From: Blastomussa wellsi
Taxonomy: Eukaryota; Cnidaria; Anthozoa; Scleractinia; Plerogyridae
DNA: 64,000 nt
Assembly: GCA_947652115.1 (NCBI GenBank)
Contig: OX393574.1
Location: 14,248,907 to 14,312,906, forward strand
Direction: 5' to 3'
In this document: piece by piece, positions 48,401-62,200 of the stretch
Numbering within the stretch: position 1 is the first letter of the stretch
Layout of the letters: each line of letters begins with the position of its first letter
Made by a program: the position numbers and the translations under genes
Notes under the pieces: generated by a model
Told to the model about the DNA's origin: nothing
Database searches by the model: none
What the model saw: the letters and a program-made list of their open reading frames with translations, nothing else

Positions 48401-51400
48401 CATAGGAAAATTTTCAAAAAATTTAAACTTGTCCGATTCTAGTCTAATTGGTATGGATGGACTTAGAAGCCATCGCAGTTTTCATCTGAGCAAAAAACCG
48501 CTTGAAAAAGGCTCAATTGGCTGAGAAATGACACGATTTTAAAAGTTGCCCAAAATGGCCAATTTCATAGGGGGGACCATAGGAAATTTTTTAAAAACGG
48601 CCGATCTTTTAGCTCGAGTTTGCAAGGCTGTAAAATTGAAACTACTTGTTCGATTTTAGCCTAATTGGTATCGATGGACTCGGCAACTATCCTAGATTTT
48701 ATCTGTGTAAAAACCGCTTGAAAAAATCTCAAATAGCTGAGAAATAGCACGATTTTGAACAGTCGCCAAAATGGCTATTTTTTGACTTTTTTCTAAGGGG
48801 GGACCATAGGAAAATTTTCAAAAAATTTAAACTTGTCCGATTCTAGTCTAATTGGTATGGATGGACTTAGAAGCCATCGCAGTTTTCATCTGAGCAAAAA
48901 ACCGCTTGAAAAAAGCTCAATTGGCTGAGAAATTACACGATTTTAAAAGTTGCTTAAAATGGCCAATTTCATAGGGGGGACCATAGGAAATTTTTCAAAA
49001 ACGGCCGATCTTTTAGCTCGAGTTTGCAAGGCTGTAAAATTGAAACTACTTGTTCGATGTTAGCCTAATTGGTATCGATGGACTCGGCAACTATCCTAGA
49101 TTTTGTCTGTGTAAAAAACGGCTTCAAAAAAATCTCAAATAGCTGAGAAATAGCACGATTTTGAACAGTCGCCAAAATTGCTATTTTTTGAGTTTTTTCT
49201 AAAGGGGGACCATAGGAAAATTTTCAAAAAATTTAAACTTGTCCGATTCTAGTCTAATTGGTATGGATGGACTTAGAAGCCATCGCAGTTTTCATCTGAG
49301 CAAAAAACCGCTTGAAAAAAGCTCAATTGGCTGAGAAATGACACGATTTTAAAAGTTGCCCAAAATGGCCAATTTCATAGGGGGGACCATAGGAAATTTT
49401 TCAAAAACGGCCGATCTTTTAGCTCGAGTTTGCAAGGCTGTAAAATTGAAACTACTTGTTCGATTTTAGCCTAATTGGTATCGATGGACTCGGCAACTAT
49501 CCTAGATTTTATCTGTGTAAAAAGCGGGTTAAAAAAATTTAAAATAGCCGAGAAATAGCACGATTTTGAACAGTCGCCAAAATGGCTATTTTTTGACTTT
49601 TTTCTAAGGGGGGACCATAGGAAAATTTTCAAAAAATTTAAACTTGTCCGATTCTAGTCTAATTGGTATAAATGGACTTAGAAGCCATCGCAGTTTTCAT
49701 CTGAGCAAAAAACCGCTTGAAAAAAGCTCAATTGGCTGAGAAATGACACGATTTTAAAAGTTGCCCAAAATGGCCAATTTCATAGGGGGGACCATAGGAA
49801 ATTTTTCAAAAACGGCCGATCTTTTAGCTCGAGTTTGCAAGGCTGTAAAATTGAAACTACTTGTTCGATGTTAGTTTAATTGGTATCGATGGACTCGGCA
49901 ACTATCCTAGATTTTATCTGTTTAAAAAACCGCTTGAAAAAATCTAAAATAGCTGAGAAATAGCACGATTTTGAACAGTCGCCAAAATGGCTATTTTTTG
50001 ACTTTTTTCTAAGGGGGGACCATAGGAAAATTTTCAAAAAATTTAAACTTGTCCGATTCTAGTCTAATTGGTATGGATGGACTTAGAAGCCATCGCAGTT
50101 TTCATCTGAGCAAAAAACCGCTTGAAAAAAGCTCAATTGGCTGAGAAATGACACGATTTTAAAAGTTGCCCAAAATGGCCAATTTCATAGGGGGGACCAT
50201 AGGAAATTTTTCAAAAACGGCCGATCTTTTAGCTCGAGTTTGCAAGGCTGTAAAATTGAAACTACTTGTTCGATTTTAGCCTAATTGGTATCGATGGACT
50301 CGGCAACTATCCTGCATTTTACCTGTGTAAAAAACGGCTTGAAAAAATCTCAAATAGCTGAGAAATAGCACGATTTTAAAAAGTCGCCAAAATGGCTATT
50401 TTTTGACGTTTTTCTAAGGGGGGACCATAGGAAAATTTTCAAAAAATTTAAACTTGTCCGATTCTAGTTTAATTGGTATGGATGGACTTAGAAGCCATCG
50501 CAGTTTTCATCTGAGCAAAAAACCGCTTGAAAAAAGCTCAATTGGCTGAGAAATGACACGATTTTAAAAGTTGCCCAAAATGGCCAATTTCATAGGGGGG
50601 ACCATAGGAAATTTTTCAAAAACGGCCGATCTTTTAGCTCGAGTTTGCAAGGCTGTAAAATTGAAACTACTTGTTCGATTTTAGCCTAATTGGTATCGAT
50701 GGACTCGGCAACTATCCTAGATTTTATCTGTGTAAAAACCGTTTGAAAAAATCTCAAATAGCTGAGAAATAGCACGATTTTGAACAGTCGCCAAAATGGC
50801 TATTTTTTGAGTTTTTTCTAAGGGGGGACCATAGGAAAATTTTCAAAAAATTTAAACTTGTCCGATTCTAGTCTAATTGGTATGGATGGACTTAGAAGCC
50901 ATCGCAGTTTTCATCTGAGCAAAAAACCGCTTGAAAAAAGCTCAATTGGCTGAGAAATGACACGATTTTAAAAGTTGCCCAAAATGGCCAATTTCATAGG
51001 GGGGACCATAGGAAATTTTTCAAAAACGGCCGATCTTTTAGCTCGAGTTTGCAAGGCTGTAAAATTGAAACTACTTGTTCGATTTTAGCCTTATTGGTAT
51101 CGATGGACTCGGCAACTATCCTAGATTTTATTTGTTTAAAAAACGGCTTGAAAAAATTTCAAATAGCTGAGAAATAGCACGATTTTGAACAGTCCCCAAA
51201 ATTGCTATTTTTTGGCTTTTTTCTAAGGGGGGACCATAGGAAAATTTTCAAAAAATTTAAACTTGTCCGATTCTAGTCTAATTGGTATGGATGGACTTAC
51301 AAGCCATCGCAGTTTTCATCTGAGCAAAAAACCGCTTGAAAAAAGCTCAATTGGCTGAGAAATGACACGATTTTAAAAGTTGCCCAAAATGGCCAATTTC

Positions 51401-54400
51401 ATAGGGGGGACCATAGGAAATTTTTCAAAAACGGCCGATCTTTTAACTCGAGTTTGCAAAACTGTAAAATTGAAACTACTTGTTCGATTTTAGCCTAATT
51501 GGTATCGATGGACTCGGCAACTATGCTAGATTTTATCTGTGTAAAAAACGGCTTGAAAAAATCTCAAATAGCTGAGAAATAGCACGATTTTGAACAGTCG
51601 CCAAAATGGCTATTTTTTGACTTTTTTCTAAGGGGGGACGATAGGAAAATTTTCAAAAAATTTAAACTTGTCCGATTCTAGTTTAATTGGTATGGATGGA
51701 CTTAAAAGCCATCGCAGTTTTCATCTGAGCAAAAAACCGCTTGAAAAAAGCTCAATTGGCTGAGAAATGACACGATTTTAAAAGTTGCCCAAAATGGCCA
51801 ATTTCATAGGGGGGACCATAGGAAATTTTTCAAAAACGGCCGATCTTTTAGCTCGAGTTTGCAAGGCTGTAAAATTTAAACTACTTGTTCGATTTTAGCC
51901 TAATTGGTATCGATGGACTCGGCAACTATCCTAGATTTTATTTGTGTAAAAAATGGCTTGAAAAAATTTCAAATAGCTGAGAAATAGCACGATTTTGAAC
52001 AGTCCCCAAAATTGCTATTTTTTGGCTTTTTTCTAAGGGGGGACCATAGGAAAATTTTCAAAAAATTTAAACTTGTCCGATTCTAGTCTAATTGGTATGG
52101 ATGGACTTAGAAGCCATCGCAGTTTTCATCTGAGCAAAAAACCGCTTGAAAAAAGCTCAATTGGCTGAGAAATGACACGATTTTAAAAGTTGCCCAAAAT
52201 GGCCAATTTCATAGGGGGGACCATAGGAAATTTTTCAAAAACGGCCGATCTTTTAACTCGAGTTTGCAAAACTGTAAAATTGAAACTACTTGTTCGATTT
52301 TAGCCTAATTGGTATTGATGGACTCGGCAACTATTCTAGATTTTATCTGTGTAAAAAACCGCTTGAAAAAATCTCAAATAGCTGAGAAATAGCACGATTT
52401 TGAACAGTCGCCAAAATGGCTATTTTTTGACTTTTTTCTAAGGGGGGACGATAGGAAAATTTTCAAAAAATTTAAACTTGTCCGATTCTAGTTTAATTGG
52501 TATGGATGGACTTAAAAGCCATCGCAGTTTTCATCTGAGCAAAAAACCGCTTGAAAAAAGCTCAATTGGCTGAGAAATGACACGATTTTAAAAGTTGCCC
52601 AAAATGGCCAATTTCATAGGGGGGACCATAGGAAATTTTTCAAAAACGGCCGATGTTTTAGCTCCAGTTTGCAAGGCTGTAAAATTTAAACTACTTGTTC
52701 GATTTTAGCCTAATTGGTATCGATGGACTCGGCAACTATCCTAGATTTTATATGTGTAAAAAACGGCTTGAAAAAATCTCAAATAGCTGAGAAATAGCAC
52801 GATTTTGAACAGTCGCCAAAATGGCTATTTTTGGACTTTTTTCTAAGGGGGGACCATAGGAAAATTTTCAAAAAATTTAAACTTGTCCGATTCTAGTCTA
52901 ATTGGTATGGATGCACTTAGAAGCCATCGCAGTTTTCATCTGAGCAAAAAACCGCTTGAAAAAAGCTCAATTGGCTGAGAAATGACACGATTTTAAAAGT
53001 TGCCCAAAATGGCCAATTTCATAGGGGGGACCATAGGAAATTTTTCAAAAACGGCCGATCTTTTAGCTCGAGTTTGCAAGGCTGTAAAATTGAAACTACT
53101 TGTTCGATTTTAGCCTAATTGGTATCGATGGACTCGGCAACTATCCTAGATTTTATCTGTGTAAAAAACCGTTTGAAAAAATCTCAAATAGCTGAGAAAT
53201 AGCACGATTTTGAAAAGTCGCCAAAATGGCTATTTTTTGACTTTTTTCTAAGGGGGGACCATAGGAAATTTTTCAAAAAATTTAAACTTGTCCGATTCTA
53301 GTCTAATTGGTATGGATGGACTTACGAGCCATCGCAGTTTTCATCTGAGCAAAAAAACCGCTTGAAAAAAGCTCAATTGGCTGAGAAATGACACGATTTT
53401 AAAAGTTGCACAAAATGGCCAATTTCATAGGGGGGAGGGGGGGGGGGGCATAGGAAATGTTTCAAAAACGGCCGATCTTTTAGCTCGAGTTTGCAAGGCT
53501 GTAAAATTGAAACTACTTGTTCGATTTTAGCCTAATTGGTATCGATGGACTCGGCAACTATCCTAAATTTTACCTGTGTAAAAAGCGGCTTCAAAAAATC
53601 TCAAATGGCTGAGAAATAGCACGATTTTGAACAGTCGCCAAAATGGCTATTTTTTGACTTTTTTCTAAGGGGGGACCATAGGAAAATTTTCAAAAAATTT
53701 AAACTTGTCCGATTCTAGTCTAATTGGTATGGATGGACTTAGAAGCCATCGCAGTTTTCATCTGAGCAAAAAACCGCTTGAAAAAGGCTCAATTGGCTGA
53801 GAAATGACACGATTTTAAAAGTTGCCCAAAATGGCCAATTTCATAGGGGGGACCATAGGAAATTTTTCAAAAACGGCCGATCTTTTAGCTCGAGTTTGCA
53901 AGGCTGTAAAATTGAAACTACTTGTTCGATTTTAGCCTAATTGGTATCGATGGACTCGGCAACTATCCTAGATTTTATCTGTGTAAAAACCGTTTGAAAA
54001 AATCTCAAATAGCTGAGAAATAGCACGATTTTCAACAGTCGCCAAAATGGCTATTTTTTGACTTTTTTCTAAGGGGGGACCATAGGAAAATTTTCAAAAA
54101 ATTTAAACTTGTCCGATTCTAGTCTAATTGGTATGGATGGACTTAGAAGCCATCGCAGTTTTCATCTGAGCAAAAAACCGCTTGAAAAAAGCTCAATTGG
54201 CTGAGAAATTACACGATTTTAAAAGTTGCTTAAAATGGCCAATTTCATAGGGGGGACCATAGGAAATTTTTCAAAAACGGCCGATCTTTTAGCTCGAGTT
54301 TGCAAGGCTGTAAAATTGAAACTACTTGTTCGATGTTAGCCTAATTGGTATCGATGGACTCGGCAACTATCCTAGATTTTGTCTGTGTAAAAAACGGCTT

Positions 54401-55250
54401 CAAAAAAATCTCAAATAGCTGAGAAATAGCACGATTTTGAACAGTCGCCAAAATTGCTATTTTTTGAGTTTTTTCTAAGGGGGGACCATAGGAAAATTTT
54501 CAAAAAATTTAAACTTGTCCGATTCTAGTCTAATTGGTATGGATGGACTTAGAAGCCATCGCAGTTTTCATCTGAGCAAAAAACCGCTTGAAAAAAGCTC
54601 AATTGGCTGAGAAATGACACGATTTTAAAAGTTGCCCAAAATGGCCAATTTCATAGGGGGGACCATAGGAAATTTTTCAAAAACGGCCGATCTTTTAGCT
54701 CGAGTTTGCAAGGCTGTAAAATTGAAACTACTTGTTCGATTTTAGCCTAATTGGTATCGATGGACTCGGCAACTATCCTAGATTTTATCTGTGTAAAAAG
54801 CGGCTTAAAAAAATTTAAAATAGCCGAGAAATAGCACGATTTTGAACAGTCGCCAAAATGGCTATTTTTTGACTTTTTTCTAAGGGGGGACCATAGGAAA
54901 ATTTTCAAAAAATTTAAACTTGTCTGATTCTAGTCTAATTGGTATAAATGGACTTAGAAGCCATCGCAGTTTTCATCTGAGCAAAAAACCGCTTGAAAAA
55001 AGCTCAATTGGCTGAGAAATGACACGATTTTAAAAGTTGCCCAAAATGGCCAATTTCATAGGGGGGACCATAGGAAATTTTTCAAAAACGGCCGATCTTT
55101 TAGCTCGAGTTTGCAAGGCTGTAAAATTGAAACTACTTTTTCGATGTTAGTTTAATTGGTATCGATGGACTCGGCAACTATCCTAGATTTTATCTGTTTA
55201 AAAAACCGCTTGAAAAAATCTCAAATAGCTGAGAAATAGCACGATTTTGA
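45500..55250. repeat. Higher-order repeat, about 13 monomers (5.27 kb)
   Basis: Rare variants recur at a fixed offset: tttatttgtttaaaaaacgg at 45861 and 51127 (5266); cttaaaagcc at 46435 and 51701 (5266); aattacacgattttaaaagt at 48931 and 54207 (5276); ggtataaatgg at about 49665 and 54941 (5276). The 10-base difference is explained by a G-tract expansion near 53434. One sub-block (about 47.2-47.6 kb against 53.3-53.7 kb) is offset by about 6.08 kb, showing two extra monomers in the left copy. Confidence 0.75.
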
Positions 55251-57199
55251 ACAGTCGCCAAAATGGCTATTTTTTGACTTTTTTCTAAGGGGGGACCATA
55301 GGAAAATTTTCAAAAAATTTAAACTTGTCCGATTCTAGTCTAATTGGTATGGATGGACTTAGAAGCCATCGCAGTTTTCATCTGAGCAAAAAACCGCTTG
55401 AAAAAAGCTCAATTGGCTGAGAAATGACACGATTTTAAAAGTTGCCCAAAATGGCCAATTTCATAGGGGGGACCATAGGAAATTTTTCAAAAACAACCGA
55501 TCTTTTAGCTCGAGTTTGCAAGGCTGTAAAATTGAAACTACTTGTTCGATTTTAGCCTAATTGGTATCGATGGACTCGGCAACTATGCTAGATTTTATCT
55601 TTTTAAAAAACCGCTTGAAAAAATCTAAAATAGCTGAGAAATAGCACGATTTTTAACAGTCGCAAAAATGGCTATTTTTTGACTTTTTTCTAAGGGGGGA
55701 CCATAGGAAAATTTTCAAAAAATTTAAACTTGTCCGATTCTAGTCTAATTGGTATGGATGGACTTAGAAGCCATCGCAGTTTTCAACTGAGCAAAAAACC
55801 GCTTGAAAAAAGCTCAATTGGCTGAGAAATGACACGATTTTAAAAGTTGCCCAAAATGGCCAATTTCATAGGGGGGACCATAGGAAATTTTTCAAAAACG
55901 GCCGATCTTTTAGCTCGAGTTTGCAAGGCTGTAAAATTGAAACTACTTGTTCGATTTTAGCCTAATTGATATCGATGGACTCGGCAACTATCCTAGATTC
56001 TATCTGTGTAACAAACGGCTTGAAAAAATCTCAAATAGCTGAGAAATAGCACGATTTTGAACAGTCGCCAAAATGGCTATTTTTTGACTTTTTTCTAAGG
56101 GGGGACCATAGGAAAATTTTCAAAAAATTTAAACTTGTCCGATTCTAGTCTAATTGGTATGGATGGACTTAGAAGCCATCGCAGTTTTCATCTGAGCAAA
56201 AAACCGCTTGAAAAAAGCTCAATTGGCTGAGAAATAACACGATTTTAAAAGTTGCCCAAAATGGCCAATTTCATAGGGGGGACCATAGGAAATTTTTCAA
56301 AAACGGCCGATCTTTTAGCTCGAGTTTGCAAGGCTGTAAAATTAAAACTACTTGTTCGATGTTAGCCTAATTGGTATCGATGGACTCGGCAACTATCCTA
56401 GATTTTATCTGTGTAAAAAGCCGCTTGACAAAATCTCAAATAGCTGAGAAATAGCACGATTTTCAACAGTCGCCAAAATGGCTATTTTTTGACTTTTTTC
56501 TAAGGGGGGACCATAGGAAAATTTTCAAAAAATTTAAACTTATCCGATTCTAGTCTAATTGGTATGGATGGACTTAGAAGCCATCGCAGTTTTCATCTGA
56601 GCAAAAAACCGCTTGAAAAAAGCCCAATTGGCTGAGAAATGACACGATTTTAAAAGTTGCCCAAAATGGCCAATTTCATAGGGGGGACCATAGGAAATTT
56701 TTCAAAAACGGCCGATCTTTTAGCTCGAGTTTGCAAGGCTGTAAATTGAAACTACTTGTTCGATTTTAGCCTAATTGGTATCGATGGACTCGGCAACTAT
56801 CCTAGATTTTATCTGTTTAAAAAACCGCTTGAATAAATCTCAAATTGCTGAGAAATAGCACGATTTTGAACAGTCGCCAAAATGGCTATTTTTTGACTTT
56901 TTTCTAAGGGGGGACCATAGGAAAATTTTCAAAAAATTTAAACTTGTCCGATTCTAGTCTAATTGGTATGGATGGACTTAGAAGCCATCGCAGTTTTCAT
57001 CTGAGCAAAAAACCGCTTGAAAAAAGCTCAATTGGCTGAGAAATGACACGATTTTAAAAGTTGCCCAAAATGGCCAATTTCATAGGGGGGACCATAGGAA
57101 ATTTTTCAAAAACGGCCGATCTTTTAGCTCGAGTTTGCAAGGCTGTAAAATTGAAACTACTTGTTCGATTTTAGCCTAATTGGTATCGATGGACTTGGC

Positions 57200-59200
57200 A
57201 ACTATCCTAGATTTTATCTGTGTAAAAAACCGCTTGAAAAAATCTCAAATAGCTGAGAAATAGCACGATTTTGAAAAGTCGCCAAAATGGCTATTTTTTG
57301 ACTTTTTTCTAAGGGGGGACCATAGGAAAATTTTCAAAAAATTTAAACTTGTCCGATTCTAGTCTAATTGGTATGGATGGACTTAGAAGCCATCGCAGTT
57401 TTCATGTGAGCAAAAAACCGCTTGATAAAAGCTCAATTGGCTGAGAAATGACACGATTTTAAAAGTTGCCCAAAATGGCCAATTTCATAGGGGGGACCAT
57501 AGGAAATTTTTCAAAAACGGCCGATCTTTTAGCTCGAGTTTGCAAGGCTGTAAAATTGAAACTACTTGTTCGATTTTAGCCTAATTGGTATCGATGGACT
57601 CGGCAACGATCCTAAATTTTATCTGTGTAACAAACGGCTTGAAAAAATCTCAAATAGCTGAGAAATAGCACGATTTTGAACAGTCGCCAAAATGGCTATT
57701 TTTTGACTTTTTTCTAAGGGGGGACCATAGGAAAATTTTCAAAAAATTTAAACTTGTCCGATTCTAGTCTAATTGGTATGGATGGACTTAGAAGCCATCG
57801 CAGTTTTCATCTGAGCAAAAAACCGCTTGATAAAAGCTCAATTGGCTGAGAAATGACACGATTTTAAAAGTTGCCCAAAATGGCCAATTTCATAGGGGGA
57901 CCATAGGAAATTTTTCAAAAACGGCCGATCTTTTAGCTCGAGTTTGCAAGGCTGTAAAATTGAAACTACTTGTTCGATTTTAGCCTAATTGGTATCGATG
58001 GACTCGGCAATTATCCTACATTTTATCTGTGTAAAAAACCGCTTGAAAAAATCTCAAATAGCTGAGAAATAGCACGATTTTGAAAAGTCGCCAAAATGGC
58101 TATTTTTTGACTTTTTTCTAAGGGGGGACCATAGGAAAATTTTCAAAAAATTTAAACTTGTCCGATTCTAGTCTAATTGGTATGGATGGACTTAGAAGCC
58201 ATCGCAGTTTTCATGTGAGCAAAAAACCGCTTGATAAAAGCTCAATTGGCTGAGAAATGACACGATTTTAAAAGTTGCCCAAAATGGCCAATTTCATAGG
58301 GGGGACCATAGGAAATTTTTCAAAAACGGCCGATCTTTTAGCTCGAGTTTGCAAGGCTGTAAAATTGAAACTACTTGTTCGATTTTAGCCTAATTGGTAT
58401 CGATGGACTCGGCAACGATCCTAAATTTTATCTGTGTAACAAACGGCTTGAAAAAATCTCAAATAGCTGAGAAATAGCACGATTTTGAACAGTCGCCAAA
58501 ATGGCTATTTTTTGACTTTTTTCTAAGGGGGGACCATAGGAAAATTTTCAAAAAATTTAAACTTGTCCGATTCTAGTCTAATTGGTATGGATGGACTTAG
58601 AAGCCATCGCAGTTTTCATCTGAGCAAAAAACCGCTTGATAAAAGCTCAATTGGCTGAGAAATGACACGATTTTAAAAGTTGCCCAAAATGGCCAATTTC
58701 ATAGGGGGACCATAGGAAATTTTTCAAAAACGGCCGATCTTTTAGCTCGAGTTTGCAAGGCTGTAAAATTGAAACTACTTGTTCGATTTTAGCCTAATTG
58801 GTATCGATGGACTCGGCAATTATCCTACATTTTATCTGTGTAAAAAACCGCTTGAAAAAATCTCAAATAGCTGAGAAATAGCACGATTTTGAAAAGTCGC
58901 CAAAATGGCTATTTTTTGACTTTTTTCTAAGGGGGGACCATAGGAAAATTTTCAAAAAATTTAAACTTGTCCGATTCTAGTCTAATTGGTATGGATGGAC
59001 TTAGAAGCCATCGCAGTTTTCATGTGAGCAAAAAACCGCTTGATAAAAGCTCAATTGGCTGAGAAATGACACGATTTTAAAAGTTGCCCAAAATGGCCAA
59101 TTTCATAGGGGGGACCATAGGAAATTTTTCAAAAACGGCCGATCTTTTAGCTCGAGTTTGCAAGGCTGTAAAATTGAAACTAATTGTTCGATTTTAGCCT
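57200..59200. repeat. Higher-order repeat, dimer of 809 bp
   Basis: ttcatgtgagcaaaaaaccg at 57401, 58210 and 59019, and caacgatcctaaattt at 57604 and 58413, are exactly 809 apart; alternate monomers lack these variants. Confidence 0.75.
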
Positions 59201-62200
59201 AATTGGTATCGATGGACTCGGCAACTATGCTAGATTTTATCTGTGTAAAAAACCGCTTGAAAAAATCTCAAATAGCTGAGAAATAGCACGATTTTGAACA
59301 GTCGCCAAAATGGCTATTTTTTGACTTTTTTCTAATGGGGGACCATAGGAAAATTTTCAAAAAATTTAAACTTGTCCGATTCTAGTCTAATTGGTATGGA
59401 TGGACTTAGAAGCCATCGCAGTTTTCATCTGAGCAAAAAACCGCTTGAAAAAAGCTCAATTGGCTGAGAAATGACACGATTTTAAAAGTTGCCCAAAATG
59501 GCCAATTTCATAGGGGGGACCATGGGAAATTTTTCAAAAACGGCCGATCTTTTAGCTCGAGTTTGCAAGGCTGTAAATTGAAAGTACTTGTTCGATTTTA
59601 GCCTAATTGGTATCGATGGACTCGGCAACTATCCTAGATTTTATCTGTATAAAAAACGGCTTGAAAAAATCTCAAATTGCTGAGAAATAGCACAATTTTG
59701 AACAGTCGCCAAAATGGCTATTTTTTGACTTTTTTCTAAGGGGGGACCATAGGAAAATTTTCAAAAAATTTAAACTTGTCCGATTCTAGTCTAATTGGTA
59801 TGGATGGACTTAGAAGCCATCGCAGTTTTCATCTGAGCAAAAAACCGCTTGAAAAAAGCTCAATTGGCTGAGAAATGACACGATTTTAAAAGTTGCCCAA
59901 AATGGCCAATTTCATAGGGGGACCATAGGAAATTTTTCAAAAACGGCCGATCTTTTAGCTCGAGTTTGCAAGGCTGTAAAATTGAAACTACTTGTTCGAT
60001 TTTAGCGTAATTGGTATCGATGGACTCGGCAACTATCCTAGATTTTATCTGTGTAAAAAACCGCTTGAAAAAATCTCAAATAGCTGAGAAATAGCACGAT
60101 TTTGAACAGTCGCCAAAATGGCTATTTTTTGACTTTTTTCTAATGGGGGACCATAGGAAAATTTTCAAAAAATTTAAAGTTGTCCGATTCTAGTCTAATT
60201 GGTATGGATGGACTTAGAAGCCATCGCAGTTTTCATCTGAGCAAAAAAACGGTTGAAAAAAGCTCAATTGGCTGAGAAATGACACGATTTTAAAAGTTGC
60301 CCAAAATGGCCAATTTAATAGGGGGACCATAGGAAATTTTTCAAAAACGGCCGATCTTTTAGCTCGAGTTTGCAAGGCTGTAAAATTGAAACTACTTGTT
60401 CGATTTTAGCCTAATTGGTATCGATGGACTCGGCAACTATCCTAGATTTTATCTGTGTAAAAAACCGCTTGAAAAAATCTCAAATAGCTGAGAAATAGCA
60501 CGATTTTGAAAAGTCGCCAAAATGTCTATTTTTTGACTTTTTTCTAAGGGGGGACCATAGGAAAATTTTCAAAAAATTTAAACTTGTCCGATTCTAGTCT
60601 AATTGGTATGGATGGACTTAGAAGCCATCGCAGTTTTCATGTCAGCAAAAAACCGCTTGATAAAAGCTCAATTGGCTGAGAAATGACACGATTTTAAAAG
60701 TTGCCCAAAATGGCCAATTTCATAGGGGGGACCATAGGAAATTTTTCAAAAACGGCCGATCTTTTAGCTCGAGTTTGCAAGGCTGTAAAATTGAAACTAC
60801 TTGTTCGATGTTAGCCTAATTGGTATCGATGGACTCGGCAACTATCCTAGATTTTATCGGTGTAAGAACCGCTTGACAAAATCTCAAATAGCTGAGAAAT
60901 AGCACGATTTTGAAAAGTCGCCAAAATGGCTATTTTTTGACTTTTTTCAAAGGGGGGACCATAGGAAAATTTTCAAAAAATTTAAACTTGTCCGATTCTA
61001 GTCTAATTGGTATGGATGGACTTAGAAGCCATCGCAGTTTTCATCTGAGCAAAAAACCGCTTGAAAAAAGCTTAATTGGCTGAGAAATGACACGATTTTA
61101 AAAATTGCCCAAAATGGCCAATTTCATAGGGGGGACCATGGGAAATTTTTCAAAAACGGCCGATCTTTTAGCTCGAGTTTGCAAGGCTGTAAATTGAAAC
61201 TACTTGTTCGATTTTAGCCTAATTGGTATCGATGGACTCGGCAACTATCTTAAATTTTATCTGTGTATAAAACGGCTTGAAAAAATCTCAAATTGCTGAG
61301 AAATAGCACGATTTTGAACAGTCGCCAAAATGGCTATTTTTTGACTTTTTTCTAAGGGGGGACCATAGGAAAATTTTCAAAAAATTTAAACTTGTCCAAT
61401 TCTAGTCTAATTGGTATGGATGGACTTAGAAGCCATCGCAGTTTTAATCTGAGCAAAAAACCGCTTGATAAAAGCTCAATTGGCTGAGAAATGACACGAT
61501 TTTAAAAGTTGCCCAAAATGGCCAATTTCATAGGGGGACCATAGGAAATTTTTCAAAAACGGCCGATCTTTTAGCTCGAGTTTGCAAGGCTGTAAAATTG
61601 AAACTACTTGTTCGATTTTAGCCTAATTAGTATCGATGGACTCGGCAATTATCCTAGATTTTATCTGTGTAAAAAACCGCTTGAAAAAATCTCAAATAGC
61701 TGAGAAATAGCACGATTTTGAAAAGTCGCCAAAATGGCTATTTTTTGACTTTTTTCTAAGGGGGGACCATAGGAAAATTTTCAAAAAATTTAAACTTGTC
61801 CGATTCTAGTCTAATTGGTATGGATGGACTTAGAAGCCATCGCAGTTTTCATGTGAGCAAAAAACCGCTTGATAAAAGCTCAATTGGCTGAGAAATGACA
61901 CGATTTTAAAAGTTGCCCAAAATGGCCAATTTCATAGGGGGGACCATAGGAAATTTTTCAAAAACGGCCGATCTTTTAGCTCGAGTTTGCAAGGCTGTAA
62001 AATTGAAACTACTTGTTCGATTTTAGCCTAATTGGTATCGATGGACTCGGCAACTATGCTAGATTTTATCTGTGTAAAAAACCGCTTGAAAAAATCTCAA
62101 ATAGCTGAGAAATAGCACGATTTTGAACAGTCGCCAAAATGGCTATTTTTTGACTTTTTTCTAATGGGGGACCATAGGAAAATTTTCAAAAAATTTAAAC

